A DNA stretch of 64,000 nt from Xanthomarina sp. F2636L (GTDB lineage Bacteria; Bacteroidota; Bacteroidia; Flavobacteriales; Flavobacteriaceae). The notes below the pieces were generated by a model. It saw nothing but the letters and a program-made list of their open reading frames with translations. It was not told where the DNA came from and made no database searches. Numbering within the stretch: position 1 is the stretch's first letter; the number at the start of each line of letters is the position of its first letter. Position numbers and translations under genes: made by a program. Below, in pieces: positions 25,387 to 34,568 of this stretch. The stretch lies in assembly GCF_026410195.1 (NCBI RefSeq), contig NZ_JAPMLM010000069.1:62001-126000 (forward strand), read 5' to 3'.

Positions 25387-27486
25387 ATGAACAGAAAATT
25401 TTTAAAGCTATCGCTATATAGTGTTGTAGCTTTTGCAGGCATTGTCGCTTGTAAAGATGATTCAAAAAAAGACATGGCACAAGTAGAAGTAGAGAAAGTA
25501 CCTGGAATTAATGTGGATTTCATGGATACTTCAGTGGCACCAAGTCAAGATTTTTTTAATTACGTCAATGGAACCTGGCTAAAGACAACTGAAATTCCAG
25601 ATGATCAATCAGTCTGGGGAAGTTTTAATGAACTTCGTAAAAAAACAGATGCTGATGCTTTAAGTATTCTTGAAGCAGCAATGTCTGATAATAAGGATAT
25701 TTCTAAAATACAGGTTTTACCTGGTTCAGACCAAGAAAAAGCTGTTTTCCTTTACCAAACAATCATGGATACTATTGGTCGTGATAAGCAAGGTATGGAT
25801 CCTATAAAACCTACTTTAGCTAAGATTGATGCTATAAAAAACATTGACGACTTACAAGCCTATATGATAGAAATGGAACCTCAAGGAGGAGGTGGCCTAT
25901 ATGGTTTTGGAGTAGGTTCAGATCCAAAAGACTCTAATCGTAATGTCGCTTATTTAGGAGGAGGTAGTACAGGTTTGCCAGATCGTGATTACTATGTAAA
26001 AGATGATGCTGATTCTAAAGAAAAGCGTGAAAAGTACGTTAATTATATTACTGGAATGCTACAGTATTTGGGTGAAACAGAAGCTGATGCTAGTGCTGAA
26101 GCTAAACAAATTTTAGCTTTTGAAACGCGTTTAGCTGAAGCTAAAATGGATAAAGTAGATAGACGTGACGCAAGAAAACGTTATAACCCAAGATCTATAG
26201 AAGAGGTGCAGAAAATGGTGCCAGCAGTAAATTGGAGAAATTATATTGAAGGCATAGGTGTTAAAGAATTGGATACAGTTATTGTAGGCGATTTAAATTA
26301 TTTCAATCGTTTGCAAGAAGTATTGGCAGACGGTGATGTAGACGACTGGAAAGCTTATTTACGTTGGAATGCTTTTAATGGCGCAGCCGGAAAACTAAGC
26401 ACAGATTTAGAAACAGCAAGCTGGGAGTTTTATGGTCGTGAATTAAACGGAGCAAAAGCACAGCGTCCAAGAGATGAACGTGCCTTAGGAGCTCTAAACG
26501 GAACTATTGGTGAAGCTTTAGGGAAGCTTTATGTAGATAAAATGTTCCCACCTGAAGCAAAAGTTAAAGCCGAAAAAATGATTAGAAATGTTATTTTAGC
26601 TTTTGAACACCGTATTAATGATTTAGAATGGATGAGCCCAGAAACAAAGCAAAAAGCCATTGAAAAATTACAAGCTACATCTATAAAAATAGCGTATCCA
26701 GATAAATGGAAAGACTATTCGGATTTAGAGATCGAAAGTGTTGAAAACGGTGGGTCTTATCTTCAAAACTCATTAAATGCTCGTGCATGGAATTTTAATA
26801 AAGATATTGAAAAATTAGGCAAACCAGTTGATAAAAGCGAGTGGTATATGGCACCTCAAACAGTCAATGCTTATTTTAATCCTTCATATAATGAAATTGT
26901 ATTCCCTGCAGCAATTTTACAACCCCCATTCTATAATTACCAAGCAGATGATGCTGTTAATTATGGTGGAATTGGAGCTGTAATTGGACATGAAATTTCT
27001 CATAGTTTTGACGATTCTGGCTCACGTTTCGATAAAGATGGAAACTTAAACAATTGGTGGACAGATAAAGATTTAGAGCAATTTGAAGCTTTAGGGGCAC
27101 AATTAGCAGATCAATATAGTGCTATTGAAGTGTTGCCAGATGTATATATTAATGGGAAGTTTACTTTAGGAGAAAATATTGGAGATTTAGGTGGAGTACT
27201 TGCAGCGTACGATGCTTTACAATTAGACTTTAAAGAAAATGGAAGACCTGAAGACATTGATGGGTTTACTGCTGAACAACGATTTTTTATGAGTTGGGCA
27301 ACTGTTTGGAGAATAAAAATGCGTGATGACGCTTTGAAAACCAGAATAAAAACAGATCCACATTCTCCTGGAATGAATCGTGCTGTACAACCTTTATTAA
27401 ATGTTGATGCGTTCTATGAAGCATTTAATATTAAAGAAGGTGATAGTATGTATATCGCTCCTGAAAATAGAGTTAGAATTTGGTAA
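25387..27486 (+). CDS. M13 family metallopeptidase, lipoprotein
   Basis: A 699-residue protein, close to the size of bacterial M13 peptidases (neprilysin/PepO family). It has a lipoprotein signal with C22 (GIVACKDD), so it is membrane-anchored in the periplasm or outer membrane. The zinc motif HEISH holds H535, E536 and H539, and the third ligand is E596 in GENIGDLGG. The substrate-binding NAYFNPSYNEIVFPAAI segment precedes the zinc motif. It cleaves peptides on the amino side of hydrophobic residues. A strong terminator follows. Confidence 0.93.
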   Translation: MNRKFLKLSLYSVVAFAGIVACKDDSKKDMAQVEVEKVPGINVDFMDTSVAPSQDFFNYVNGTWLKTTEIPDDQSVWGSFNELRKKTDADALSILEAAMSDNKDISKIQVLPGSDQEKAVFLYQTIMDTIGRDKQGMDPIKPTLAKIDAIKNIDDLQAYMIEMEPQGGGGLYGFGVGSDPKDSNRNVAYLGGGSTGLPDRDYYVKDDADSKEKREKYVNYITGMLQYLGETEADASAEAKQILAFETRLAEAKMDKVDRRDARKRYNPRSIEEVQKMVPAVNWRNYIEGIGVKELDTVIVGDLNYFNRLQEVLADGDVDDWKAYLRWNAFNGAAGKLSTDLETASWEFYGRELNGAKAQRPRDERALGALNGTIGEALGKLYVDKMFPPEAKVKAEKMIRNVILAFEHRINDLEWMSPETKQKAIEKLQATSIKIAYPDKWKDYSDLEIESVENGGSYLQNSLNARAWNFNKDIEKLGKPVDKSEWYMAPQTVNAYFNPSYNEIVFPAAILQPPFYNYQADDAVNYGGIGAVIGHEISHSFDDSGSRFDKDGNLNNWWTDKDLEQFEALGAQLADQYSAIEVLPDVYINGKFTLGENIGDLGGVLAAYDALQLDFKENGRPEDIDGFTAEQRFFMSWATVWRIKMRDDALKTRIKTDPHSPGMNRAVQPLLNVDAFYEAFNIKEGDSMYIAPENRVRIW

Positions 27487-27501
27487 CTTCCTCAGGAAGT
27501 T
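27485..27501. repeat. Near-perfect inverted repeat at the M13 peptidase stop codon
   Basis: AACTTCCT and AGGAAGTT are separated by one base and overlap the TAA stop. It lies just before the true terminator and may be an extra 3-prime stabilising hairpin. Confidence 0.5.
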
Positions 27502-27510
27502 TTTAGAATT

Positions 27511-27541
27511 AAAAAGCCAACAATTATGTTGGCTTTTTTTT
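27511..27541 (+). terminator. Rho-independent terminator of the M13 peptidase gene
   Basis: A 12-bp stem AAAAAGCCAACA / TGTTGGCTTTTT with a 4-base loop (ATTA), running into T10. It is 25 bases after the stop codon. Confidence 0.9.
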
Positions 27542-27810
27542 TGGTTTTAACTAAGAGACTTATCTATTTTATTTTAGATTAATATGGCTTTCAAGATATA
27601 GAAGTTCCTGCAGAAGATATGCTTATTTGTTTTTTTATAAAAGCTTAATCTATAAGGGTTTAGTTGCTTTATAATATATTTTGTTATCCAGTAAAAATTG
27701 TCTATTTTCATAAACGCTTTTAATTACTTTTTACTTTACAAAACATCTATTTTCGAGTGTCGAGATAGATGATTTTTTCTTTTAAATTATAATAAACTAC
27801 AAACAATAAA
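27542..27810. other. Gene-free spacer with a hairpin and a short coding-like stretch
   Basis: No open gene. At 27744-27771 a 7-bp inverted repeat CATCTAT / ATAGATG encloses a smaller TCGAG/CTCGA-like stem. On the minus strand it is followed by a few T and could serve the gene at 27811-28509. Around 27589-27648 a short frame reads GFQDIEVPAEDM before a stop, possibly a gene remnant, but too short to judge. Confidence 0.45.
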
Positions 27811-28509
27811 TTAATCTTTTTTCACTGGTTGCTCTTTTTGTCCTAATAAAGCAGATCTACTTACATAAGCCAAATTGAAGTTAGGAGCTATGGTAAGCGC
27901 TTGCTCAAGATATGAGACAGCGGCATCAATATTTGTTTCTTTGCTTTGGTTAAACGTGATTAAACCTTTAAGATATAAAAAACCAGCTCTTAAAGGTACT
28001 TGATAAGGTTGTTGAGATTCGTAGTAGGTTTTTTGCATGTTGTCTTCTACGTGTAATAAACCATATTCAACTTGTTTAGCAGCTTCAATTAAATTTTGAT
28101 TTTGGATGTAAAGCTCTGCTAACTCATAGGTAAGTGTTACATTTTGAGTTCTCTTAAAGAGCTCTTCAAATTGTTTTATAGCCAATTTTGGTTGGCCTAA
28201 GGATTTTAAAGAAACGGCTTTAATTTCTACAGCCATGTCTGTATCAGATTCTTTAACATCAACTCCAATGGTATTTAAAGCTTGTACAAATTTACCATCA
28301 TTCATGTACAAATAAGCTAAAGTGTCTTGTCTTTCAGTAGAAGGCATAAGAATATTTAAATGTGTTAATCCATTAATAATACCTTGCATGTCTCCTTGAG
28401 CCTTCATTTGTTTATAGTAAGCTTCATAATGCTTTAATAATTCTTGAGTGTTTTGTGCATTTAAGCTAAAACTCATAGCTATACATGCTAATATGATGAT
28501 TTTTTTCAT
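27811..28509 (-). CDS. Secreted tetratricopeptide-like protein
   Basis: A 232-residue protein with a signal peptide (MKKIIILACIAMSFSLNAQ). The mature part is made of helical pairs spaced like TPR units, for example LAYLYMNDGKFVQAL, AIKQFEELFKRT, LAELYIQNQNLIEA and AVSYLEQALTIAPNFNLAY. TPR proteins bind partners, and no enzyme function is visible. A perfect TAnnTTTG box (28544-28551) lies upstream. Not linked in an operon with the M28 peptidase, which ends 94 bases upstream of its start. Confidence 0.8.
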   Translation of the reverse strand: MKKIIILACIAMSFSLNAQNTQELLKHYEAYYKQMKAQGDMQGIINGLTHLNILMPSTERQDTLAYLYMNDGKFVQALNTIGVDVKESDTDMAVEIKAVSLKSLGQPKLAIKQFEELFKRTQNVTLTYELAELYIQNQNLIEAAKQVEYGLLHVEDNMQKTYYESQQPYQVPLRAGFLYLKGLITFNQSKETNIDAAVSYLEQALTIAPNFNLAYVSRSALLGQKEQPVKKD

Positions 28510-28543
28510 GTGATTATACGTGTTGTGTTTTTTTTTAGACTGC

Positions 28544-28551
28544 CAAAACTA
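28544..28551 (-). promoter_or_regulatory. Bacteroidota -7 box of the TPR-like gene
   Basis: TAGTTTTG on the minus strand, a perfect TAnnTTTG, 35 bases upstream of the ATG. Confidence 0.45.
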
Positions 28552-28603
28552 TAAAAAATAATGAGTTAATGTCTTAAAAACATGCTAATTGTTTACAAAA
28601 AGA

Positions 28604-30901
28604 TTAATCAAGAACAATCGTTTTTTTAAGCATAACGGCATCATTTAAAACAAAAGGCTTCGGAATCATATTTTTCGGTCTTTCAGGAACTCTAAATAAT
28701 TCGTTGTTTAAAATATCAAATGAAGATTCGTAATAAGTTAAAGAGGTTTTTTGGTTTTTAGGAACCGTAAAATTCAATACTAAGAATTTTTCATCTACCA
28801 CATAATATTCAAATAATCTATTGAAATCCCTATTAGAAAACACAATACCATCTTGATTTTTTTCAATTTCAAGTCCATTCACATTAAAGGAAGTAAAGAC
28901 ATTTGAAGAATCGGCATAAATGTCCATTCTATGAACATGACGTTGAGGTGAAATAAATAATTTAAGATGTCTGTCTTCTCCAATTATAGTATCTTTTTGA
29001 ACATCAACATAGGGTTTGTTTATAGGCTTTATATGTGCTTTTTTACTAAAATTAAAACGTGTATTGTATTTACTGCCAAAAGTGGTTTGTGAAATAGCAT
29101 GGTCTGTGTCTGGAGTTTTAGTAAGATAAGCTTCGGTCCATGGGTCTAAGATGTTATCATAAGTTGCCCAAACAGCTTCATTAATATCTGTATCAAAATA
29201 ATAAACAAGGCTATTTGGCTTTGGATGTTCATCATTAAAACTTGAATTTAAATGCGCCGAAATAAAGACGCTAATGGTTATTAAAAACAAGACATAAGAC
29301 CATCTGTTTTTGTGCCTAAAAGATCCAAATACGGTAAGTAATAATCCAAAAATTAAAGTTACCAATACCGATGAAGCCAATAGGAGCTTTAAGCCTAACC
29401 CAACTGGGAACATTTTTATAAATGGAGACATGATGGTTAAAACCGGAAATGTTAATAACACCATTAATAGAAAATTTGGTTGTTTCTGTCTCACCAAAAC
29501 AAATAAACTAATTAATCCAAAGAATACTGGAATAATGAAAAAACTCGCACCAGGAAGTTCAAATGCCACTAAGACACATATAATAATCCAAATAAAAATA
29601 GGACCAACTAATAAGCTAGCCGTGTTTTCTGGCTTATAAATTTTATGATACAGCCAAAAACAAATCCCTAAGGATAATACAGAAAACATCCAAATATAAG
29701 TGTGTCCATTATAGGTAAAACCATGAAGTATCTCAGTGTAATCTGGATAAATAGTAAGTAAAAATTTCCATCCATAAAAGCCGATAATACCATTAGTTAT
29801 TAAGGCTGCAAGAAACATCAGAGTTCCTTTTCCCATCTCTTTAGCATGCAAGGTTCTTTTGCTTAATCCATAAAAAATAAGGCCTATAAAAATTAAAAAA
29901 GCTAATATTAACATGGGTGTAATCCAAGAAAATGGATAACTAATTGTTTTAAATAGTGGGACATTAAAATAGATGTTGTCTTCGTTGCTATTTAAATTGC
30001 TTAGGTCTGCATCAGAAAAATAATTCAATAAAGGCATCAAATAACTGCCTTGATGTTCTAAGGTGTTTCTGTCTAATCTTTCGTAAGAATCTAAAGCAGT
30101 ATGGTAGTCGAAATGATCGTCAATAAAAGCAAAATTAAAACCATCTATATTACCATCTTCTCTAAACCGGGTTAAATCAGTGTCGTTAGGTAGCTTTTTA
30201 TAAACACTGTATGCCAAAGAGTTTGCTACAGGATATTCTGGATTGGCAGCTATAAAATTTGAAATTAGTTCTTTGTTTCCGCCATTGGTTTCCATGAGCA
30301 TATAACTCGGGCCTCCACTTCCACGAGCTTCAAAGTTTAAAACCAAGCCAATATCTTTTGCCCATGGATGCTTATTAACAAATAAAGAAGCACCATTTAA
30401 CCCTAGTTCTTCAGCATCTGAAAATAGAATTATTAAATCGTTTTTAGGAGTTCTATTTTCATGTAAATATGCTCTTAAACCTTCAATAATAGTAACTACA
30501 CCAGAACCAGCATCGCTTGCACCTAGAGATGTATGCGATTTGCTATCATAATGGGAAAGCAATAGTAATGCTTTCGAATTATCTGAACCTTTAATTCTAG
30601 CAAGAATATTTTTGGGTTTCGTAATTGTTCCCCAATCTGTTAAAATATATCCTTCCTGAATTTCAGTTTCTAAGCCTAAATTTTCTAGAGCAGTTACTAA
30701 ATAATTTCTAACCCGTTCATGATCTGGACTTCCTACATAATGTGGTTTTTTTGAAATTTCCTTTAAATGAATTAACGCTCGTTGTGTAGAAAATGAATTA
30801 TCTGGCGCATCGATAGTAGAAATTTTACTAGGTAATAATGCTGAAAAACTCCAATAAATAGCAGCAATAATTAGTATGATGGAAATGGCTTTTTTAAACA
30901 T
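28604..30901 (-). CDS. M28 family zinc aminopeptidase with multi-helix membrane domain
   Basis: A 765-residue protein. An N-terminal membrane helix (about 5-22) leads into an M28 peptidase domain with the di-zinc ligands H117 (SHYDS), D130 (ASDAGSG), E164-E165 (SDAEELG), E191 (NFEARG) and H267 (DYHTALDS). From about 320 to 540 there are eight or more hydrophobic helices, followed by a C-terminal extracytoplasmic domain. This layout resembles eukaryotic ERMP1/vacuolar membrane proteases. It probably acts on peptides outside the cytoplasmic membrane. Confidence 0.88.
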   Translation of the reverse strand: MFKKAISIILIIAAIYWSFSALLPSKISTIDAPDNSFSTQRALIHLKEISKKPHYVGSPDHERVRNYLVTALENLGLETEIQEGYILTDWGTITKPKNILARIKGSDNSKALLLLSHYDSKSHTSLGASDAGSGVVTIIEGLRAYLHENRTPKNDLIILFSDAEELGLNGASLFVNKHPWAKDIGLVLNFEARGSGGPSYMLMETNGGNKELISNFIAANPEYPVANSLAYSVYKKLPNDTDLTRFREDGNIDGFNFAFIDDHFDYHTALDSYERLDRNTLEHQGSYLMPLLNYFSDADLSNLNSNEDNIYFNVPLFKTISYPFSWITPMLILAFLIFIGLIFYGLSKRTLHAKEMGKGTLMFLAALITNGIIGFYGWKFLLTIYPDYTEILHGFTYNGHTYIWMFSVLSLGICFWLYHKIYKPENTASLLVGPIFIWIIICVLVAFELPGASFFIIPVFFGLISLFVLVRQKQPNFLLMVLLTFPVLTIMSPFIKMFPVGLGLKLLLASSVLVTLIFGLLLTVFGSFRHKNRWSYVLFLITISVFISAHLNSSFNDEHPKPNSLVYYFDTDINEAVWATYDNILDPWTEAYLTKTPDTDHAISQTTFGSKYNTRFNFSKKAHIKPINKPYVDVQKDTIIGEDRHLKLFISPQRHVHRMDIYADSSNVFTSFNVNGLEIEKNQDGIVFSNRDFNRLFEYYVVDEKFLVLNFTVPKNQKTSLTYYESSFDILNNELFRVPERPKNMIPKPFVLNDAVMLKKTIVLD

Positions 30902-31014
30902 GGTTTATGTGATTAGTTAGTTTTTATAAAAATATAAAAATTATCTCACTTATTTTTTTTAGGATAACTCGCTAAAAACAAGTATATTTAAGATTCACTT
31001 TTAAACTAAAAACC

Positions 31015-31482
31015 ATGGCAATAAAGAGTTTTCAAGGAGCTAGAAAGCAACAGCAAGATACATCTCAAGAGTTTCCTTTTAAGGTAAGCGATATTATGAC
31101 TAAAGACCTAATTACGTTTAAACCAGAGCAATCTGTAGAGGATGTAATAGATGCTTTAATTAAATATAAAATTTCTGGAGGCCCTGTAGTTAATGATAAC
31201 AATGAATTGATTGGTATGATTTCTGAAGGAGACTGTTTAAAACAAATAAGTGAAAGTAGATATTACAATATGCCTGAAGAAATTGATAATGTAGACAAAC
31301 GTATGGTAAGAAACGTGGAAACCATAGATGGGAATATGAATGTACTAGATGCTGCTAATAAATTTTTAGACTCCAGAAGAAGACGTTTTCCAATTGTTGA
31401 AAATGGCAAATTAGTTGGGCAGATTAGTCAGAAAGATATTTTAAAAGCAGCCATGGACTTAAAGGGACACACCTGGAAATAA
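31015..31482 (+). CDS. CBS domain pair protein
   Basis: A 155-residue protein with two CBS domains: residues about 25-85 (VSDIMTKDLITFKPEQS, ISGGPVVNDNNELIGMIS) and about 95-150 (NVETIDGNMNVLDAA, RRRFPIVENGKLVGQIS). CBS pairs bind adenine nucleotides and regulate partners. There is no fused effector domain, so the partner is unknown. It is convergent with nadB, with only two bases between the stop codons. Confidence 0.88.
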   Translation: MAIKSFQGARKQQQDTSQEFPFKVSDIMTKDLITFKPEQSVEDVIDALIKYKISGGPVVNDNNELIGMISEGDCLKQISESRYYNMPEEIDNVDKRMVRNVETIDGNMNVLDAANKFLDSRRRRFPIVENGKLVGQISQKDILKAAMDLKGHTWK

Positions 31483-31484
31483 GT

Positions 31485-33032
31485 CTATAAATTATCTACA
31501 TTAAAATATCCCCCTTTATTTTCTTTTCTTTTTAAAGATTGGCCAATAATTAAATGGGCTACATTCACCATGTTTCTTAATTCGCAAAGCGTGGTAGTAA
31601 CTTTAGAAGTTTTGTAAAGTGTTTCAACTTCATTGTAAATAACATCTAAATGCAATATAGCCTTATTTAAACGGTCGTTACTTCTTACAATACCAACATA
31701 ATCACGCATTAGAGCTTGCAATTCCTTTAAATTATGTTGGATTAAAACATGTTCTTTTGGAATGCTTGTACCTTCATCGTTCCAATCTGGAAGCTCTCGA
31801 TTTACTTTTGAAATAGGGTTTTCGCAGTGATACTTGTAGATGTTATGTGCATAAACCAATGCTTCTAACAAAGAATTTGAAGCCAATCTGTTGGCGCCAT
31901 GAAGTCCCGTTCTGCTACACTCTCCACAAGCAAATAAATTTGTAATAGATGTTTTTCCATGGGAGTCCACTTCAATACCACCACATAAATAATGTGAAGC
32001 AGGTACTACTGGAATCCAATCTTTCGCAATGTCGATGTTGTTTTCTAAACACGTTTGATAAATATTTGGAAAATGATTTTTAAAGGCTTCTACATCCAAA
32101 TGCCTACAATCTAAATACACACAAGAATCGCCAGATATTTTCAGTTCGCTATCAATACTTTGCGACACAATATCTCTGGAAGCTAGTTCAGCACGTGCAT
32201 CGTAATTTGGCATAAACCGTGTGCCAGATTTGGTTCTTAAATAGGCTCCAAAGCCTCTAACGGCTTCCGAAATTAAAAAAGCAGAACCTTCTTGGTTTGT
32301 ATATAAAGCCGTTGGATGAAATTGAACAAATTCCATATCCTTAATTATCGCTTTAGCTCTATATGCCATAGCAATCCCATCACCTGTGGCAATCATTGGA
32401 TTGGTTGTATGTCCATAGACACGACCAATGCCGCCAGCTGCCAAAACGGTACTATCTGCCTGAAGGGTTAAAATCTCTCCACTTTTCTGATTTAAAATAT
32501 AAGCTCCAAAACAAGTTGTGTTTTCTGTGGTTTGATTTAATTGATGCTCCGTGATTAGATCTATGGCAAAATGATGCTCTAAAAGTGTGATGTTTTCAAG
32601 TTGATGAACACGAGCCAATAAAGCTCTCTCAATTTCATAACCTGTAATATCTTTATAATGCACCACACGATATTCGCTGTGGCCACCTTCTCTTCCTAAA
32701 TCGAGATTTCCAGTTGGGTCTAGGTCAAATTGAGCACCCCAAAGCATGAGTTCTCTTAAGCGTTTGGGACCTTCGGTAATAACCATATCTACAATGGCCT
32801 TGTCACATAAACCATCACCAGAAATTAAAGTGTCTTTTATGTGTTTTTGAAAGGAATCGGTTTTATCATCCAAGACAACAGCCACGCCACCTTGAGCATA
32901 TTTGGTATTGGATTCGTCTTCATTACCTTTTGTAACAATGATGACGTTTTTTTTGGGAAAAGCTTCGGCATACTTTATTGCTAAAGTTAAGCCAGCAACA
33001 CCGGAACCAATAATGAGTAATTGGGTTTTCAT
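31485..33032 (-). CDS. nadB: L-aspartate oxidase
   Basis: A 515-residue FAD enzyme of the succinate dehydrogenase/fumarate reductase family. The FAD loop is IIGSGVAGLTLA (7-18), and TKYAQGGVAVV, EGGHSEYRVVHYKDITG and GLHGANRLASNSLLE are family blocks. It oxidises aspartate to iminoaspartate, which quinolinate synthase uses next. nadA lies three bases upstream on the same strand, so they form an operon nadA-nadB. Confidence 0.94.
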   Translation of the reverse strand: MKTQLLIIGSGVAGLTLAIKYAEAFPKKNVIIVTKGNEDESNTKYAQGGVAVVLDDKTDSFQKHIKDTLISGDGLCDKAIVDMVITEGPKRLRELMLWGAQFDLDPTGNLDLGREGGHSEYRVVHYKDITGYEIERALLARVHQLENITLLEHHFAIDLITEHQLNQTTENTTCFGAYILNQKSGEILTLQADSTVLAAGGIGRVYGHTTNPMIATGDGIAMAYRAKAIIKDMEFVQFHPTALYTNQEGSAFLISEAVRGFGAYLRTKSGTRFMPNYDARAELASRDIVSQSIDSELKISGDSCVYLDCRHLDVEAFKNHFPNIYQTCLENNIDIAKDWIPVVPASHYLCGGIEVDSHGKTSITNLFACGECSRTGLHGANRLASNSLLEALVYAHNIYKYHCENPISKVNRELPDWNDEGTSIPKEHVLIQHNLKELQALMRDYVGIVRSNDRLNKAILHLDVIYNEVETLYKTSKVTTTLCELRNMVNVAHLIIGQSLKRKENKGGYFNVDNL

Positions 33033-33035
33033 GTT

Positions 33036-33962
33036 TTATTTCGACAGTTCCAACATGCGTTCAATTGGAATTAAAGCTTGTTTTCTAATAGCTTCCGGCA
33101 CGTCAATTTGTGGACTTTCATTCAATAAACAATCGTATAGTTTTTGTAAGGTGTTCATTTTCATAAAAGCACATTCGCTACAGGCACAAGTGTTGTCTTC
33201 TTGTGCAGGAGCAGGAATTAAAAGAGTATTTGGGACTTCTTGTTGCATTTTATAAAGGATACCAGCTTCAGTAGCTACAATAAATTTTTCACGTGGATTT
33301 TCTTTTACATAATTAATCATTCCAGCTGTGGAACCTATATAATTGGCAGCATCTAAAATATGAGCTTCAGACTCCGGATGAGCGATAATTTTTGAGCCAG
33401 GATGTTCTTTATATAAATTTAAAAGTTTGTCTATGGAAAATGCTTCGTGTACAATACAAGCGCCTTCCCAAAGCACTAAATCACGACCAGAAACCTTGCT
33501 GATATAATGTCCTAAATTCTTATCTGGCGCAAAAATAATTGGAACTTCTTTTGGAACTGATTCTACAATTTTCAAGGCATTAGACGAGGTGCAAACAATA
33601 TCACTCATTGCTTTAATTTCTGCAGAACAGTTGATATAAGTAATCACTACATGGTTTGGATGTTGTTCTTTAAAAATTTGAAATGCGTCTGGCGGACAAG
33701 AATCGGCCAAAGAACAACCAGCTTTTAAATCTGGTAAAACAACCGTTTTAGTTGGGTTTAATATTTTAGCTGTTTCAGCCATAAAATGTACCCCAGCAAA
33801 TACAATGATATCGGCATCAGTTTCAGCTGCTTTCTGTGATAAGCCTAAGCTGTCACCTACATAATCTGCTACGTCTTGAATTTCTGGCACCTGATAATAG
33901 TGTGCTAAAACAACAGCATTCTTTTCTTTTTTTAAACGTAGGATCTCTTTTTTTAAGTCCAA
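33036..33962 (-). CDS. nadA: Quinolinate synthase
   Basis: A 308-residue iron-sulfur enzyme. The three [4Fe-4S] ligand positions are present: C83 (AGCSLADSC), C170 (WEGACIVHE) and C264 in the [12 protein letters not shown] block. It condenses iminoaspartate with dihydroxyacetone phosphate to quinolinate. It is first in the nadA-nadB operon. Upstream, 57 bases from the ATG, lies the palindrome shared with the norC promoter, so its control may be linked to the Rrf2 gene that diverges from it. Confidence 0.94.
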   Translation of the reverse strand: MDLKKEILRLKKEKNAVVLAHYYQVPEIQDVADYVGDSLGLSQKAAETDADIIVFAGVHFMAETAKILNPTKTVVLPDLKAGCSLADSCPPDAFQIFKEQHPNHVVITYINCSAEIKAMSDIVCTSSNALKIVESVPKEVPIIFAPDKNLGHYISKVSGRDLVLWEGACIVHEAFSIDKLLNLYKEHPGSKIIAHPESEAHILDAANYIGSTAGMINYVKENPREKFIVATEAGILYKMQQEVPNTLLIPAPAQEDNTCACSECAFMKMNTLQKLYDCLLNESPQIDVPEAIRKQALIPIERMLELSK

Positions 33963-34018
33963 GGTGTATAACTATTTACGAATTTAACAAGAGACGAATT
34001 TAAGATTAGTCAGCATTA

Positions 34019-34044
34019 TAATTTATGATATTAATCATAAATTA
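34019..34044. promoter_or_regulatory. Palindromic operator-like site between nadA and the Rrf2 gene
   Basis: A perfect inverted repeat with 11-bp arms TAATTTATGAT / ATCATAAATTA around a 4-base spacer ATTA. Its core ATGATATTAATCAT differs at one base from a site upstream of norC. The TGAT-N4-ATCA spacing is that of Crp/Fnr-type boxes. It may serve either divergent gene. Confidence 0.7.
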
Positions 34045-34068
34045 AGTTATTGTTAAATAATATAGGAT

Positions 34069-34081
34069 AAAAGTATCTTTT
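34069..34081. promoter_or_regulatory. Short inverted repeat in the Rrf2 promoter
   Basis: AAAAG-TAT-CTTTT lies just upstream of the -7 box. Related repeats AAAAG-AC-CTTTT occur in the norC leader and after norB. AT-richness makes chance occurrence plausible. Confidence 0.35.
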
Positions 34082-34083
34082 TA

Positions 34084-34091
34084 TATCTTTG
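34084..34091 (+). promoter_or_regulatory. Bacteroidota -7 box of the Rrf2 regulator gene
   Basis: TATCTTTG, a perfect TAnnTTTG, ends 12 bases before the ATG at 34104, so the leader would be very short. The palindrome at 34019-34044 is centred about 56 bases upstream of the box. Confidence 0.55.
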
Positions 34092-34103
34092 AAAAAAAAT
34101 AAG

Positions 34104-34568
34104 ATGTTATCTAATGCCTGTCAATACGCCATTCGATCTATTCTTTACTTAGGAATGTGCTCGGATGAAAAACATAAAATTGGTGTAAAATTTATCTCCG
34201 AAGAATTAGAAGTACCTCAACCTTTTTTAGCTAAATTACTCCAGCAGTTAAATAAAAGTCACCTAGTAACTTCTACTAAAGGGCCTTATGGCGGATTTTA
34301 TTTAAGTGAAGAAAACAAAGAAAAAACCGTTTGGGATATTATCCTTGTTATAGACGGTACCGATAAATTCAATCAGTGTTTTTTAGGACTTTCAAAATGT
34401 GGGGATGATAATCCTTGTCCTGTTCATTTTACCGTTTCTGCTTTTAAAAATAAGATATTTAAAGATTTTAAAGATAAAACCGTAGCCCAATTTGTGGAGG
34501 AAATTAAAGAGAAAGGACGTTACATTTCTTTAAAAAAGTTTGATATTCTTGGAGCTGATTCAGATTAA
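34104..34568 (+). CDS. Rrf2 family regulator with three-cysteine cluster motif (NsrR/IscR-like)
   Basis: A 154-residue winged-helix protein. The N-terminal MLSNACQYAIRSILYL is the classical Rrf2 start, so I choose the ATG at 34104 over a TTG at 34089, which lies within the -7 box. The dimer-helix loop carries C92, C99 and C105 (CFLGLSKCGDDNPC), the spacing of [Fe-S] ligands in NsrR and IscR. It converges on the nor operon, so an NO-sensing role like NsrR is likely. Its TAA overlaps the TAA of the norF-like gene. Confidence 0.88.
   Translation: MLSNACQYAIRSILYLGMCSDEKHKIGVKFISEELEVPQPFLAKLLQQLNKSHLVTSTKGPYGGFYLSEENKEKTVWDIILVIDGTDKFNQCFLGLSKCGDDNPCPVHFTVSAFKNKIFKDFKDKTVAQFVEEIKEKGRYISLKKFDILGADSD

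Noticed and set aside
27589-27648. Coding-like stretch GFQDIEVPAEDM before a stop
   Set aside because: Only about 20 codons, no start or neighbours in frame; too short to call a gene or remnant.
29310-29639. 109-residue plus-strand frame opposite the M28 peptidase gene
   Set aside because: Shadow of hydrophobic helix codons on the other strand, with no start signal.
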